Part shown: one piece after another, positions 1 through 7,477 of the stretch
Layout of the letters: every line of letters begins with the position of its first letter
How positions within the stretch are numbered: the stretch's first letter is position 1
Assembly (NCBI GenBank): GCA_020638955.1
Contig: JACKHO010000004.1
Location: forward strand, 124,001-188,000
Source: Planctomycetaceae bacterium
GTDB lineage: Bacteria > Planctomycetota > Planctomycetia > Planctomycetales > Planctomycetaceae
Direction of reading: 5' to 3'
Length of the DNA stretch: 64,000 bases
Notes under the pieces: model-generated
Databases searched by the model: none
Seen by the model: the letters and a program-made list of their open reading frames with translations, nothing else
What the model was told of the DNA's origin: nothing
Program-made: the position numbers and the translations under genes

Positions 1-115
1 TTCAGTGCAATTGAAGTCGGCCTTGAGCGTCACTTATTCTGAGGGCACCACAACATCCAGAGTTTTTCCAGCGGTCACCGCTTCGCCTTTCCTTTGGCTC
101 CTGGAGAACTCTGTC

Positions 116-610
116 ATGCAAAATCCTCACAAGGTCAAACCGTGGTTCCGTGACCACGATGGTTGGTGGTACGTCACACTCAAAGGTGGCGGTCGCCGCA
201 AACAGGTCAAGCTGGCCCGTGGCCGCGAGAACGAACCTGAGGCATACCGCAGGTTCTATGAAGTAATGGCAGCGGCAGGGCACATCGAGCCTTCGCCGGA
301 AATGACATTCAATGAACTTGCCGCTCAGTTCTTGGCCTACTCTCGCGAGCAACACAAGCCGGTTACGACGAATTGGTACGTTCGACTGCTCGACGATTTT
401 GATCAGCACTACCAGGGACGCGTCAAAGATCTGAAGAAGTCCCATGTGGACACATGGCTTCGGAAGCACACTTGGAGTGTTTCATCGCGACGTCAAGCGA
501 TCACCGCAATCAAGAGAGTGGTGAATTGGGGATATGAAGAAGGACATCTTCCGGAATATCCCGTCGGCCTCCGAAAGCTGAAGCGGCCCAAAATGCAAGA
601 ACGGGTGTAG
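116..610 (+). pseudogene. tyrosine recombinase (phage integrase), N-terminal part only, cut by IS21
   Basis: The reading frame from ATG 116 (GGAG about 10 bases upstream) gives about 163 residues that look like the front of a tyrosine recombinase: a basic arm-type N-terminus (VKPWFRDHDGWWYVTLKGGG) and then a SAM-like core-binding domain (from MTFNELAAQFLAYSREQ to TAIKRVVNWGYEEGHL). The catalytic domain with R-H-R-Y is absent. The frame stops at TAG 608-610, whose bases belong to the insertion sequence that begins at 606, so the stop is created by the insertion. Complete family members are about 350-400 residues. No catalytic fragment appears on the far side of the element, so more than a simple insertion has happened. 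The recombinase should be inactive. The domain assignment is by sequence pattern and is fairly sure. Confidence 0.75.
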
Positions 611-641
611 ACGCCGGTCAGAAAACGTAGCGCTGGGTGGG
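606..641 (+). repeat. IS21 left terminal inverted repeat
   Basis: It begins TGTAGACGCCGGTCAG and continues through AAAACGTAGCGCTG to GGGTGGG. It matches the complement of 3214-3249. A degenerate inner copy of the AAAACGTAGCG block lies at about 657-672, giving the tandem transposase-binding sites usual in this family. Confidence 0.9.
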
Positions 642-748
642 GTGGGTGTGACGGAGTAAAAGTGTAGCGCCCAGATGATCACTTGTTGTCAGATGTTCAG
701 ACTGTTGGTTTTCACCAATCGTTTGAAATTTCCGACAGCGAGGGACGG

Positions 749-2269
749 GTGTTCACTGATATGCAGAAGTGGGCAGAGATTCGTCGTCGTGTGTTGACGG
801 GTGAGATCAGTAAGCGTGCGGCGTGCCGTGAATACGACATTCACTGGGAGACGCTGCAGAAGATTCTCACGCACACTGAGCCGCCGGGATATCGAAGAAC
901 GAAGCCTCGGGGTTCCAAGATTGATCCGTTTGTTCCGATCATCGAACAGATTCTCGAATCGGACAAGCAGGTTCATCGTAAGCAGCGGCATACATCGCAG
1001 CGGATTTTCGAGCGACTGCGTGATGAACACGGCTATGACGGCGGAATCACGCTGGTCAACCAAGCTGTTCGGAGTGTGAAGCAGCGTAGCAAAGAAGTGT
1101 TCTTTCCGCTGTCGCATCCGCCGGGCGAGGCGCAGGTGGACTTCGGCTTCGCCGATGTCTGGCTCAACGGTGAACTAACGAAGGTGGCTCTCTTCGTGAT
1201 GACGCTGCCGTACTCGGATGCCATTCTTGTCCAGGCGTTCCCACGAGAGTGCACAGAGTCGTTCCTCGAAGGCCACGTGCGAGCCTTTGAGTTCTTTGGT
1301 GGTGTGCCGATCCGCATCAGTTACGACAACAGTAAAGTGGCGGTGGCCAAGATCGTAGGGAACCGCGAACGCGAAGTGACCAAAGAGTTCCTGCGGCTGA
1401 AGAGTCACTTCCTCTACGAAGATCATTTCTGTCTGGTGCGGCGTCCCAACGAGAAGGGCCATGTGGAACGACTGCTCGACTTCGCACGTCGTTCTTTCCT
1501 GGTGCCTGTCCCTCAGATCAACGATCTGGAACAACTCAACGTACAGCTTGCCGCGTTATGCAAAGCCGACCTGGAACGAACGCTGCGCGGTAAGTCTGGC
1601 TCCAAGCGTGAATTACTCATCGAAGAACAACAGGTTCTCAGACCGATTCCCAGCGAGCAGTTCGAGGCGAAACGACTGCAAATTGTGCATGCGAATTCCC
1701 TGTCGCTGATTCGCTTTGATCGGAACAGCTATTCAGTACCGACGCAGTATGCGTATCGGTCGTTGAAGGTGGTTGCCACGGTGAACGAAGTCCGTATTTC
1801 CTGCGGTGATGAACTCATCGCCACGCATTCCCGCTGTTGGCACAAGCAGCAGTATTTCTTTGATCCATTGCACTATCTGGGACTTCTGGAACGTAAACCA
1901 GGCGGATTCGATTTTGCCAGGCCATTCGAAGAGTGGGAACTCCCGGTCTGTTTTGGCATTCTGCGAAGACGACTGGAAGCTGAACTCGACGGCCTGGGAA
2001 CCAAGGAGTTCATCAAAATCCTCAGGCTGCTGGAGCGGCATTCTCTTGCGACGCTGAAGTCCGCAGTCCAGCACGCACTGGAAATTGGTGCGAGCAGTGC
2101 AGATGCCATTCGGCTGATTCTGGAGTACCAGCAGGAACCAGCCGTTGATCTGTTCTGCCTGGATGGGCGTCCACATTTGAAGCAGGTCCGAGTCGGGAAA
2201 ACCAATGTCTCTGCCTACCAATCGTTACTCACCACTTCAACCAACCTTGGAGAATTTTTTCGCTCATGA
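749..2269 (+). CDS. istA: IS21 family transposase IstA
   Basis: This is the DDE transposase of the element. The N-terminus has the helix-turn-helix region typical of IstA (MQKWAEIRRRVLTGEISKRA, then HWETLQKIL). The integrase-like core shows acidic residues in QVDFGFADVW (D131), RISYDNSK (D193) and EKGHVERLLDFAR (E240), counted from GTG 749. That GTG has GAGGGAC just upstream and gives about 506 residues, the usual size. A TTG at 683 (528 residues) and an ATG at 761 are in-frame alternatives. Its TGA overlaps the istB ATG (ATGA), so translation of istB is probably coupled. No frameshift or missing catalytic residue is seen, so the element may still be able to move. Confidence 0.93.
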   Translation: MFTDMQKWAEIRRRVLTGEISKRAACREYDIHWETLQKILTHTEPPGYRRTKPRGSKIDPFVPIIEQILESDKQVHRKQRHTSQRIFERLRDEHGYDGGITLVNQAVRSVKQRSKEVFFPLSHPPGEAQVDFGFADVWLNGELTKVALFVMTLPYSDAILVQAFPRECTESFLEGHVRAFEFFGGVPIRISYDNSKVAVAKIVGNREREVTKEFLRLKSHFLYEDHFCLVRRPNEKGHVERLLDFARRSFLVPVPQINDLEQLNVQLAALCKADLERTLRGKSGSKRELLIEEQQVLRPIPSEQFEAKRLQIVHANSLSLIRFDRNSYSVPTQYAYRSLKVVATVNEVRISCGDELIATHSRCWHKQQYFFDPLHYLGLLERKPGGFDFARPFEEWELPVCFGILRRRLEAELDGLGTKEFIKILRLLERHSLATLKSAVQHALEIGASSADAIRLILEYQQEPAVDLFCLDGRPHLKQVRVGKTNVSAYQSLLTTSTNLGEFFRS

Positions 2270-3135
2270 ACACTTTCACCCCCGAACGAAATCCCACTTC
2301 TCACATGGGAGCGAAAGCTCCAGACAAACCGCCTCGGCGGATGAAGAAGATCGAAACGAAAAGTCTGGTGCTGCTGAAGCATCATCTCAAAGCCCTGCGT
2401 ATGCCCACACTGCTCGCTGAGTGCGAGAAAGTCGCTGGTCAATGCGCGACAGACAACATCGACCATCTGGGCTTCCTGCTGAGGCTGTGCGAGCTGGAAC
2501 TCATTGACCGCGAACGCCGTGCGTCGGATCGACGTCTCAAGGCGGCGCAATTCCCCAATCACAAAACACTCGACAGCTTCGACTTCCATGCTCAACCTTC
2601 GCTCAATAAGTTGCTCATCACTGAACTGCTGCGGGGCGAATACCTCGACAAGAAAGAGAATGTGCTGCTGGTCGGAAATTCCGGCACAGGGAAAAGTCAC
2701 ATCGCCACGGCATTAGGAATCGCAGCCTGCGGCCAGGGCAAGCGCGTCAAGTTCTACCGCGTGACGGAACTCATCACGCTGCTCTTGGAAGCTCGTGAAG
2801 AACGCGATCTCGTAAAACTCAAGAAGCAACTCTCCAAACTGGACCTGCTAATCCTGGATGAACTCGGCTACGTCCCGGCAAGCAAAGTGGGAGCCGAGTT
2901 GTTCTTCGATGTCATCAGCACAGCCTATGAGCGGCTGAGTATCGTCATTACAACCAACCTGCCGTTCGAACATTGGACCGAGGTGCTGGGCAGCGAACGC
3001 CTCACGGGAGCCGCTCTGGACCGCCTGACACACCGCTGCCACATCCTCGAAGCCTCCGGCGAAAGCTTTCGTCTGCAAGATGCCAAGCGACGGAGGACAA
3101 AACGCTCAAGCTCCAGCCAGGCAAAAACGAAATAA
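2266..3135 (+). CDS. istB: IS21 family helper ATPase IstB
   Basis: This is the AAA+ helper of the IstA transposase, related to DnaC, and needed for target capture in IS21. In 289 residues the Walker A motif GNSGTGKS lies at about 137-144 and Walker B LLILDEL at about 194-200, followed by VITTNLPFEHW and the sensor/arginine region ERLTGAALDRLTHRCHIL. The start ATG overlaps the istA stop by four bases. The first 30 residues are longer and more polar than in many IstB proteins, so an internal start (for example the ATG of MKKIETKSLVLL) is possible, but ATGA coupling favours the longer form. The C-terminus is basic. Confidence 0.93.
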   Translation: MNTFTPERNPTSHMGAKAPDKPPRRMKKIETKSLVLLKHHLKALRMPTLLAECEKVAGQCATDNIDHLGFLLRLCELELIDRERRASDRRLKAAQFPNHKTLDSFDFHAQPSLNKLLITELLRGEYLDKKENVLLVGNSGTGKSHIATALGIAACGQGKRVKFYRVTELITLLLEAREERDLVKLKKQLSKLDLLILDELGYVPASKVGAELFFDVISTAYERLSIVITTNLPFEHWTEVLGSERLTGAALDRLTHRCHILEASGESFRLQDAKRRRTKRSSSSQAKTK

Positions 3136-3196
3136 CCAGTGACCACCAACCCGGCCGAGACGCTCACATCCCTCCGCCGGGCTCTTTGTTGCCAAC

Positions 3197-3249
3197 CAGC
3201 GCTACGTTTTTCGCCCACCCAGCGCTACGTTTTCTAACCGGCGTCTACA
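3197..3249 (-). repeat. IS21 right terminal inverted repeat with tandem inner copy
   Basis: Two direct copies of CAGCGCTACGTTTT (3197-3210 and 3220-3233) precede the tip CTAACCGGCGTCTACA. The outer copy plus tip is the inverted partner of the left end at 606-641. Confidence 0.9.
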
Positions 3250-3526
3250 ACTGCGTGATGCAGGCTACGAACTGGAACTTTTTGGTGATCCCGATCCAAA
3301 AGGATACGCAACTCACTGTAGTTGGCATGCAACTCGCGATGGCGTAGTGCTAAAGGCAGGCAACCCGATTGAATTGCTGGGGCTGGCAAACCTTCATCAG
3401 AATGCAACGAAGCCTATTGGTGAAACCTATTGGTGGCGTGTCGATGGCCCGAACCTTGTCTCCGAGCTAGAAGACATATGGTGGCGTAGGTGGCACGGCG
3501 ACAAACCTCGCGGCCAACTGAATTGA
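3250..3526 (+). pseudogene. 3' remnant of an unrecognised hypothetical gene next to the IS
   Basis: Immediately after the right IS end an open frame without its own start runs to TGA 3524-3526. It encodes about 92 residues beginning LRDAGYELELFGDPDPKGYA and including HCSWHATRDGVVLKAGNP and ETYWWRVDGPNLVSELEDIW. The composition (many Trp, acidic) and the absence of stops suggest a real C-terminus. The frame is open leftwards through the IS tip, with no suitable start inside the element. It does not resemble the missing catalytic half of the integrase on the other side. I do not recognise the family. Confidence 0.55.
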
Positions 3527-3537
3527 TGCCGTCGCGG

Positions 3538-3578
3538 GGTTAGCCCGACCGACTTTGTCGGTCGGGTCGCAAAGCGAC
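3538..3578. repeat. palindromic intergenic repeat, copy 1
   Basis: GGTTAGCCC begins the element. The arms cccgaccgac (3544-3553) and gtcggtcggg (3557-3566) form a perfect 10-bp stem over a TTT loop, followed by a small second hairpin gtcgc-aaa-gcgac (3566-3578). A diverged copy lies at 3933-3965. It is REP-like and no transposase is attached. Confidence 0.7.
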
Positions 3579-3639
3579 AAGATGTTCCCTCGTGTGCGGC
3601 CCCACGGACATAAGAAACGTCAGGCGACCTAAAGTACAA

Positions 3640-3930
3640 ATGAACGAAGATACCCTCCTTCAGGAAATCGCCGACGTGGTCCAGATCCTAAACGCCGCTG
3701 GCGCATCTTGGAATTGGCCGGTGGATCAAATTGGCACCATTGCCCTGCGGAGATGGAATTCCTTTCCTCGACGCAACAAATCCAAGTCGCCGACGCGTGA
3801 TGACCGCATTCGCGATCTCATCAAAGGCTTTCAAGCACACTTTGAACCTGACATTCCATACACGCACGTCGACGACTGGCGAGCGATTGTGGAGCCCATC
3901 GTCGACGTGCTGGAATTGAATTCCAAATAG
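3640..3930 (+). CDS. conserved hypothetical protein (about 96 aa)
   Basis: Starting at ATG 3640 it gives MNEDTLLQEIADVVQILNAA, then WNWPVDQIGTIALRRWNSFPRRNK, a basic middle, and an acidic C-terminal helix ending VDVLELNSK. A longer frame begins at 3592, but its first 16 residues come from repeat-like sequence, so the internal ATG is preferred. No signal peptide, membrane segment or known motif is seen. It is flanked by the two copies of the palindromic repeat. The function is unknown. Confidence 0.5.
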   Translation: MNEDTLLQEIADVVQILNAAGASWNWPVDQIGTIALRRWNSFPRRNKSKSPTRDDRIRDLIKGFQAHFEPDIPYTHVDDWRAIVEPIVDVLELNSK

Positions 3931-3932
3931 CC

Positions 3933-3965
3933 GGTTAGCCCAACCGGCTTCGTCGGTTTGGTCGC
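3933..3965. repeat. palindromic intergenic repeat, copy 2
   Basis: This has the same framework as copy 1 (GGTTAGCCC, ACCG, CTT, GTCGGT, GGTCGC) and differs at five of 33 positions. The stem pairs 9 of 10 positions. A G-C pair of copy 1 is an A-T pair here, so pairing is kept although the bases differ. Confidence 0.65.
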
Positions 3966-4403
3966 GGGCGGCTCCTGCTGCTTCAACTCCATCCGACAAT
4001 TGCACCACATGACCAAGCCTCTTGTGCCTGCGGCACCCAACTGCCCTGAACGGGCAGATGGGCCACCCAGCGAAGAAGAACCACTGAGACACGGAGGGCA
4101 CCGAGCTTTCTTCGTGGTCTCGTCACCGGAACAATTCTCCGCGTCCTCCGTGCCTCGTTGGTTTCAATTCTTCCTGAGGAGAGTAACCCGATTCTGTACG
4201 TTAGCTCGCGGCGCGATGCCATCACGCCGTTTGTGAACGAAGTTTCATCTTGCAGTATCAGCACGACAAAATCGGCTGGCTCCTGAGATGTTCGTCTGGC
4301 TTGATTCCCGTGGGAGAATTGATCTGCACCCTGGGGCTTCCGGTCGATATGGTTACTTCATCACTCCAAATGTGAGACTTCAAAGACAATTTGGCACACC
4401 GAA
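3966..4403. other. intergenic region, no gene
   Basis: Nothing here supports a gene. It holds the large imperfect palindrome at 4072-4173 and the upstream region of the gene at 4404. Open frames on either strand (for example 3983-4264 minus) have repetitive, arginine-rich translations with no ribosome-binding site. Confidence 0.6.
4072..4173. repeat. imperfect long palindrome (intergenic repeat)
   Basis: The left arm 4072-4103 contains GAAGAA, CCACTGAGACACGGAGGGCA. The right arm 4140-4173 contains CGTCCTCCGTGCCTCGTTGG and TTCTTC. Reverse complementing the right arm reproduces most of the left arm with several mismatches. The centre is about 36 bases. Sequences of this 'cctccgtgcctc..tggttt' type recur between genes in planctomycetes and some other phyla (from memory, not searched). 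Confidence 0.55.
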
Positions 4404-4826
4404 ATGTTCTGGCAAATACTAGCCTGGATTTGGGCATCACCCACAACGTTTTTAGCGTTGCTGTTGGGGGGCGTCAGCATATTGGCGGGTGCTAAGGTGA
4501 GGCGCGTGGGGCATACCGTTGAGTTCTACGGCGGGCTGATTACCTGGCTGCTGAAGCGCACTCCCATTGGCGCGGCCGCGATGACACTGGGGCATGTCAT
4601 TATTGGCTTGGATGCGGAAGTGCTCGATCGCTGTCGGGAGCATGAGTGGGTGCATGTGCGGCAATATGAACGCTGGGGACCGCTGTTTCTCCCCGCGTAT
4701 TTGGGATGCTCCCTGTACCTCTGGCTGGTGGGACGGGATGCGTATCGCGAGAATCCCTTTGAAGTCGAAGCGTACGAGTCGGACCGTCGGCGGGCTCAGT
4801 TAGAGAGTCCCTGTGATGGGGAGTGA
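4404..4826 (+). CDS. conserved membrane protein with HExxH motif
   Basis: This 140-residue protein has an N-terminal membrane helix (about 5-28), a second hydrophobic stretch around ITWLLKRTPIGAAAMTLGHVII, then REHEWVHVRQYERWGPLFLPAYL followed by another hydrophobic segment, and a polar C-terminus with NPFEVEAYESDRR. H-E-W-V-H fits the HExxH zinc pattern of metallopeptidases, and the downstream E-x-E-A-Y could supply a further ligand. Proteins of this layout are usually left as uncharacterised. Whether it is a protease is inference. It stands alone. Confidence 0.7.
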   Translation: MFWQILAWIWASPTTFLALLLGGVSILAGAKVRRVGHTVEFYGGLITWLLKRTPIGAAAMTLGHVIIGLDAEVLDRCREHEWVHVRQYERWGPLFLPAYLGCSLYLWLVGRDAYRENPFEVEAYESDRRRAQLESPCDGE

Positions 4827-5012
4827 TTGCGGAAGGCAGGCACGATTCAGTTGGGCGAGTGAAGTCCGTGGACTACAGAAATGGTGCGTTACGCAAGTCG
4901 TTCAGTGTGACATGCAGCCTGATGTGTTCGTCAGGTCGAACGAGTGAACATTTCGTTTCGTCCCACGGCGACTTGCTTCACGGCACCCTACGATGGTCAC
5001 GAATGCATCGGC

Positions 5013-5876
5013 CTACTGCGGCAGCGACGGGAATTCGGCCTGCGTCTGCTGGATGGGGCTTTCCACCTGAGCAAGTGCTGTATTTGCCGACTGACTGATT
5101 TCGGGATGCGACGTCGCTGCGAGCCGTCGTAGTTCGGGAGCAACGGCGCCGGCGTCGGTTCCCATATCGCCGACCAGTTCAATGAGCGCGACCACGACGT
5201 TGGCGTCCTGCTCAGACTGCAGATGAGCGGAAATCGCTGGAAGGTGTGCAACCACGCCTTGTGGGCGAGTTCGCAGATTCAACGCGGCGATGTGACGAAG
5301 GCTGGTATCGCTGGAATCGAGCAATTGAATGAGCGCGATCACCGCCTGATCAGCCTGCTCGTCAGTGAGGATAAGAGCCGAAGCAATGTTGGCCCGGACG
5401 AATTCCGAGGGGTCATTCAAAGCCCCAACCATCTCGCTCGCGTGCGGGGCGAATGTTTCAGGGCCCAGCAGGACGAGTGACGACGAGGCGATTTCCCGCA
5501 CCATCGGTTCATCGCTGTTCAGTCCACGGACCAGTACAGGAGCCGACCGTTCCGCCAGTTCAATGAGCTGCTGATGCGCGGCGTCCCACTCTTCTGAGGA
5601 AACGTTGGGAGTGGTCAGTTTCTCGAACGCGGCCAAAGCGGCAGGATCGAGTGGTTCGGCGACTTCGACTGTTGCGCTGGCGACAGTCGTCTCTTGGACG
5701 ACGGTCTTGACCGGTTCAGCAGTGGCTTCTGCGGCAACGGGTTCAGAGGCGGAAGGAGCCTCGCTCACCGCCACGGGATCGCTACTGCAACCGGTCATCG
5801 CGACCAGCAGCAATGTGCTGGCAGATGCAGACTTCAGAAGTTTGGCCCATGAATCCGTTCCGTACGTGAGGCGCAT
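5013..5876 (-). CDS. HEAT-repeat lipoprotein
   Basis: 287 residues. The N-terminus has a lipoprotein signal peptide with lipobox L-L-V-A-M-T-G-C (Cys about 30), followed by a low-complexity Ala/Glu/Val linker (about 32-75). From about 80 to 270 there are helical HEAT-type repeats (for example PMVREIASSSLVLLGPETFA, EFVRANIASALILTDEQADQ and TSLRHIAALNLRTRPQGVVA). The start ATG has GGGAGAGG just upstream. It is probably a membrane-anchored periplasmic scaffold. The partner is unknown and there is no co-directional neighbour. Confidence 0.75.
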   Translation of the reverse strand: MRLTYGTDSWAKLLKSASASTLLLVAMTGCSSDPVAVSEAPSASEPVAAEATAEPVKTVVQETTVASATVEVAEPLDPAALAAFEKLTTPNVSSEEWDAAHQQLIELAERSAPVLVRGLNSDEPMVREIASSSLVLLGPETFAPHASEMVGALNDPSEFVRANIASALILTDEQADQAVIALIQLLDSSDTSLRHIAALNLRTRPQGVVAHLPAISAHLQSEQDANVVVALIELVGDMGTDAGAVAPELRRLAATSHPEISQSANTALAQVESPIQQTQAEFPSLPQ

Positions 5877-6559
5877 GACCTCTCCCCGTCAGCCATGTCA
5901 GAAAAATCGGTCCGTCTGAGTGAGTATCGGCTGTCACGGAAATTGGAGTTGAGACTCGACGCCCGCTGCAAACGGAAAGACCGAACCGAGCAGAATGTTC
6001 AGCACAATCATCGCAACCTGAACAGTGCTGTTAAGAGTTTGATGCGCGTGTCGCGTGAGGCTTCAGACGCTCGCTGTCACCGAATTGTGCCTAAGGCACG
6101 CTGATTTCTTCAGTTGCAGCAATGTGAGGGAGTGCCGGTTGTAGCGATTATCCCAATGGCATGGGAAATGCCGGTTAGTGGAATTGCCCCGAATCTCGGG
6201 GTGGCGAAGATTTGGCAAATCAGTCCGATTTACCGGATTACGCCGGAAGTCATGGGGTTTCGACGCTGTGTGACGCCAGCTTCGGCCTTGTGAACTCCTG
6301 ATTGTCGCTTCGGCGGTAACGGAATTCGACTTCTGCTTTCTGTGTGTGAGGGGCGGCCCGGTGGGTCGCCCCTGTGATGACAAAGCCGCTGGGTGCTCAG
6401 GCATTATGCGGAAATCAATACGAAACATTTGAACAACAACGTCGGCAGGAGAGCCCCTCAACCTGTCCGCCAGACCGGCACTGCTGACCATATTCAGGCT
6501 CAACCTGCGAGTGATGTCGGTCATCCACAAATGAGGGAACAGAACAAAGGACAACAGAC
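5877..6559. other. 683-bp intergenic region upstream of the pilin-like gene
   Basis: It separates the divergent lipoprotein and pilin-like genes. No convincing gene is seen: a 163-codon minus frame at 6063-6554 has a low-complexity, basic translation without a domain or ribosome site. It contains a strong hairpin at 6350-6372. Promoters for both neighbours should lie here, but none is clear enough to place. Confidence 0.5.
6350..6372 (+). other. GC-rich stem-loop upstream of pilin-like gene
   Basis: Arms ggggcggccc (6350-6359) and gggtcgcccc (6363-6372) pair at all ten positions with one G-T, over a three-base loop. There is no T-run, so a terminator is unlikely. It could be a processing or regulatory structure in the 5' leader of the gene at 6560. 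Confidence 0.4.
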
Positions 6560-7030
6560 ATGCTATTAATTCAACAACTCTTGCACGACGAAAGCGGTTT
6601 TGTGGTTTCTGCAGAACTCGTTCTGGTAGCGACCATTCTCGTCATTGGACTCATTGTGGGTCTGAGCGAGGTGCAACACGCCGTCAACTCCGAACTCAAT
6701 GACGTTGCCGACGCCATTGGCTCACTGAACCAGAGCTACTGCTTCTCGGGATTCAGCAAAATCGATGGTCGCACCGTTCACGCCTACACACGCGGCAGCA
6801 TTTTCGGTGATGTCGTCGACACCTGTGACAACAATCAGTGCGACATTGCCTGCGATATGCCAACCCCTGAAGGTTGGAAAGGTTGGGGCGGCGGATCGGG
6901 CGGTGGCAGCTTCGGCGGTGGTGGTGGAGGCGGCGGCGGTCACCACGGCGGCGGTGCTCACGGTGGCGGTGGAAATCATGGTGGAGGTGGAAACCACGGC
7001 GGCGGCAACCACGGTGGTGGACACAAGTAG
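6560..7030 (+). CDS. Flp/pilin-like small protein with Gly/His-rich tail
   Basis: 156 residues. The short N-terminal peptide ends HDESGF and is followed by one hydrophobic helix, VVSAELVLVATILVIGLIVG, as in Flp-type pilins and their class III prepilin signal (G before F, with a Glu at about +6). Next comes a polar helix with NSELNDVADAIGSLNQSY, then Cys-containing sequence (CDNNQCDIACDMP). The last about 50 residues are almost only Gly, His and Asn, in repeats such as GGGNHGGG. AAAGGA lies upstream of ATG 6560. A paralogue of the first 60 residues is at 54205-54480. Such proteins are often mislabelled 'branched-chain amino acid aminotransferase' in planctomycete genomes, which the sequence does not support. 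It is probably an exported, assembled subunit. Confidence 0.75.
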   Translation: MLLIQQLLHDESGFVVSAELVLVATILVIGLIVGLSEVQHAVNSELNDVADAIGSLNQSYCFSGFSKIDGRTVHAYTRGSIFGDVVDTCDNNQCDIACDMPTPEGWKGWGGGSGGGSFGGGGGGGGGHHGGGAHGGGGNHGGGGNHGGGNHGGGHK

Positions 7031-7091
7031 GTCCAATCGGGTCTGACCCTGAATGCGACACGGTTGTATCGCAACGGAAAGTGGGTATTGT

Positions 7092-7129
7092 GCAGGTGGC
7101 ACTCAGTTCGAGTGTCACCTGCTTTTTTT
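7092..7129 (+). terminator. Rho-independent terminator after pilin-like gene
   Basis: Stem gcaggtggcactc (7092-7104) and gagtgtcacctgc (7110-7122) with one G-T pair and loop agttc, followed by seven T (7123-7129). It lies about 60 bases after the stop at 7030. Confidence 0.92.
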
Positions 7130-7147
7130 GTTGAACCTACAGAACCG

Positions 7148-7465
7148 ATGTCCGAAGTAACCCGACTGCAGAAAATCGAGAGTCAGCTGGCCCAGTCACC
7201 CGACGACCCGTTTCTCAACTACTGCCAGGCTTTGGAACTCGGCAAGGCCGGACAGGTCGACGCCGCCCGCGCCGCGTTTCAACGCGTGCAGTTGCTGGAT
7301 GCCAAAGATGTCGCCGCGTTCTTCCAGGAAGGACAGCTCCTCGCCCGTGTGGGACAAACAGATACTGCCCGCGAGGTTTTGCAGTCCGGCATGGCACGGG
7401 CGCGAAAAACGGGGAACAGCCACGCGCTGGGTGAGATGAACGCGTTTCTGGAAACGCTTGAGTAA
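7148..7465 (+). CDS. small TPR-repeat protein
   Basis: 105 residues from ATG 7148. Two or three tetratricopeptide helices pairs: PDDPFLNYCQALELGKAGQV, AARAAFQRVQLLDAKDVAAFFQEGQLLARVG and TAREVLQSGMARARKTGN. A longer frame starts upstream at 7064 but runs through the terminator stem, so the internal ATG after the terminator is chosen. No signal peptide is seen, so it is likely a cytoplasmic scaffold. It ends 12 bases before the convergent sulfatase gene. Confidence 0.75.
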   Translation: MSEVTRLQKIESQLAQSPDDPFLNYCQALELGKAGQVDAARAAFQRVQLLDAKDVAAFFQEGQLLARVGQTDTAREVLQSGMARARKTGNSHALGEMNAFLETLE

Positions 7466-7477
7466 TCTGAGTCTCGT

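Larger units (their letters stand above)
606..3249 (+). mobile_element. complete IS21-family insertion sequence (istA, istB)
   Basis: An element of 2644 bp is bounded by inverted ends that start TGTAGACGCCGGT on the left (606) and close ACCGGCGTCTACA on the right (3249). The matching ends run for about 35 bases with one or two mismatches. Each end carries a doubled terminal motif: CAGCGCTACGTTTT at 3197-3210 and again at 3220-3233, its complement at 622-635, and a weaker copy near 657-672. Multiple terminal repeats with TG...CA tips are typical of IS21. It contains istA and istB with an ATGA overlap. No 4-8 bp target duplication is visible (left flank ends AACGGG, right flank begins ACTGCG). 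Confidence 0.93.

Noticed and set aside
3200..3347. Continuation of the integrase beyond the IS
   Set aside because: The frame after the right IS end encodes a Trp-rich unrelated sequence and no R-H-R-Y catalytic motifs.
3983..4264. 93-codon minus-strand frame across the long palindrome
   Set aside because: It is made of repeat sequence, rich in Arg and lacking any support.
6063..6554. 163-codon minus-strand frame in the leader region of the pilin-like gene
   Set aside because: Low-complexity basic translation with no ribosome site; the region behaves as regulatory DNA.
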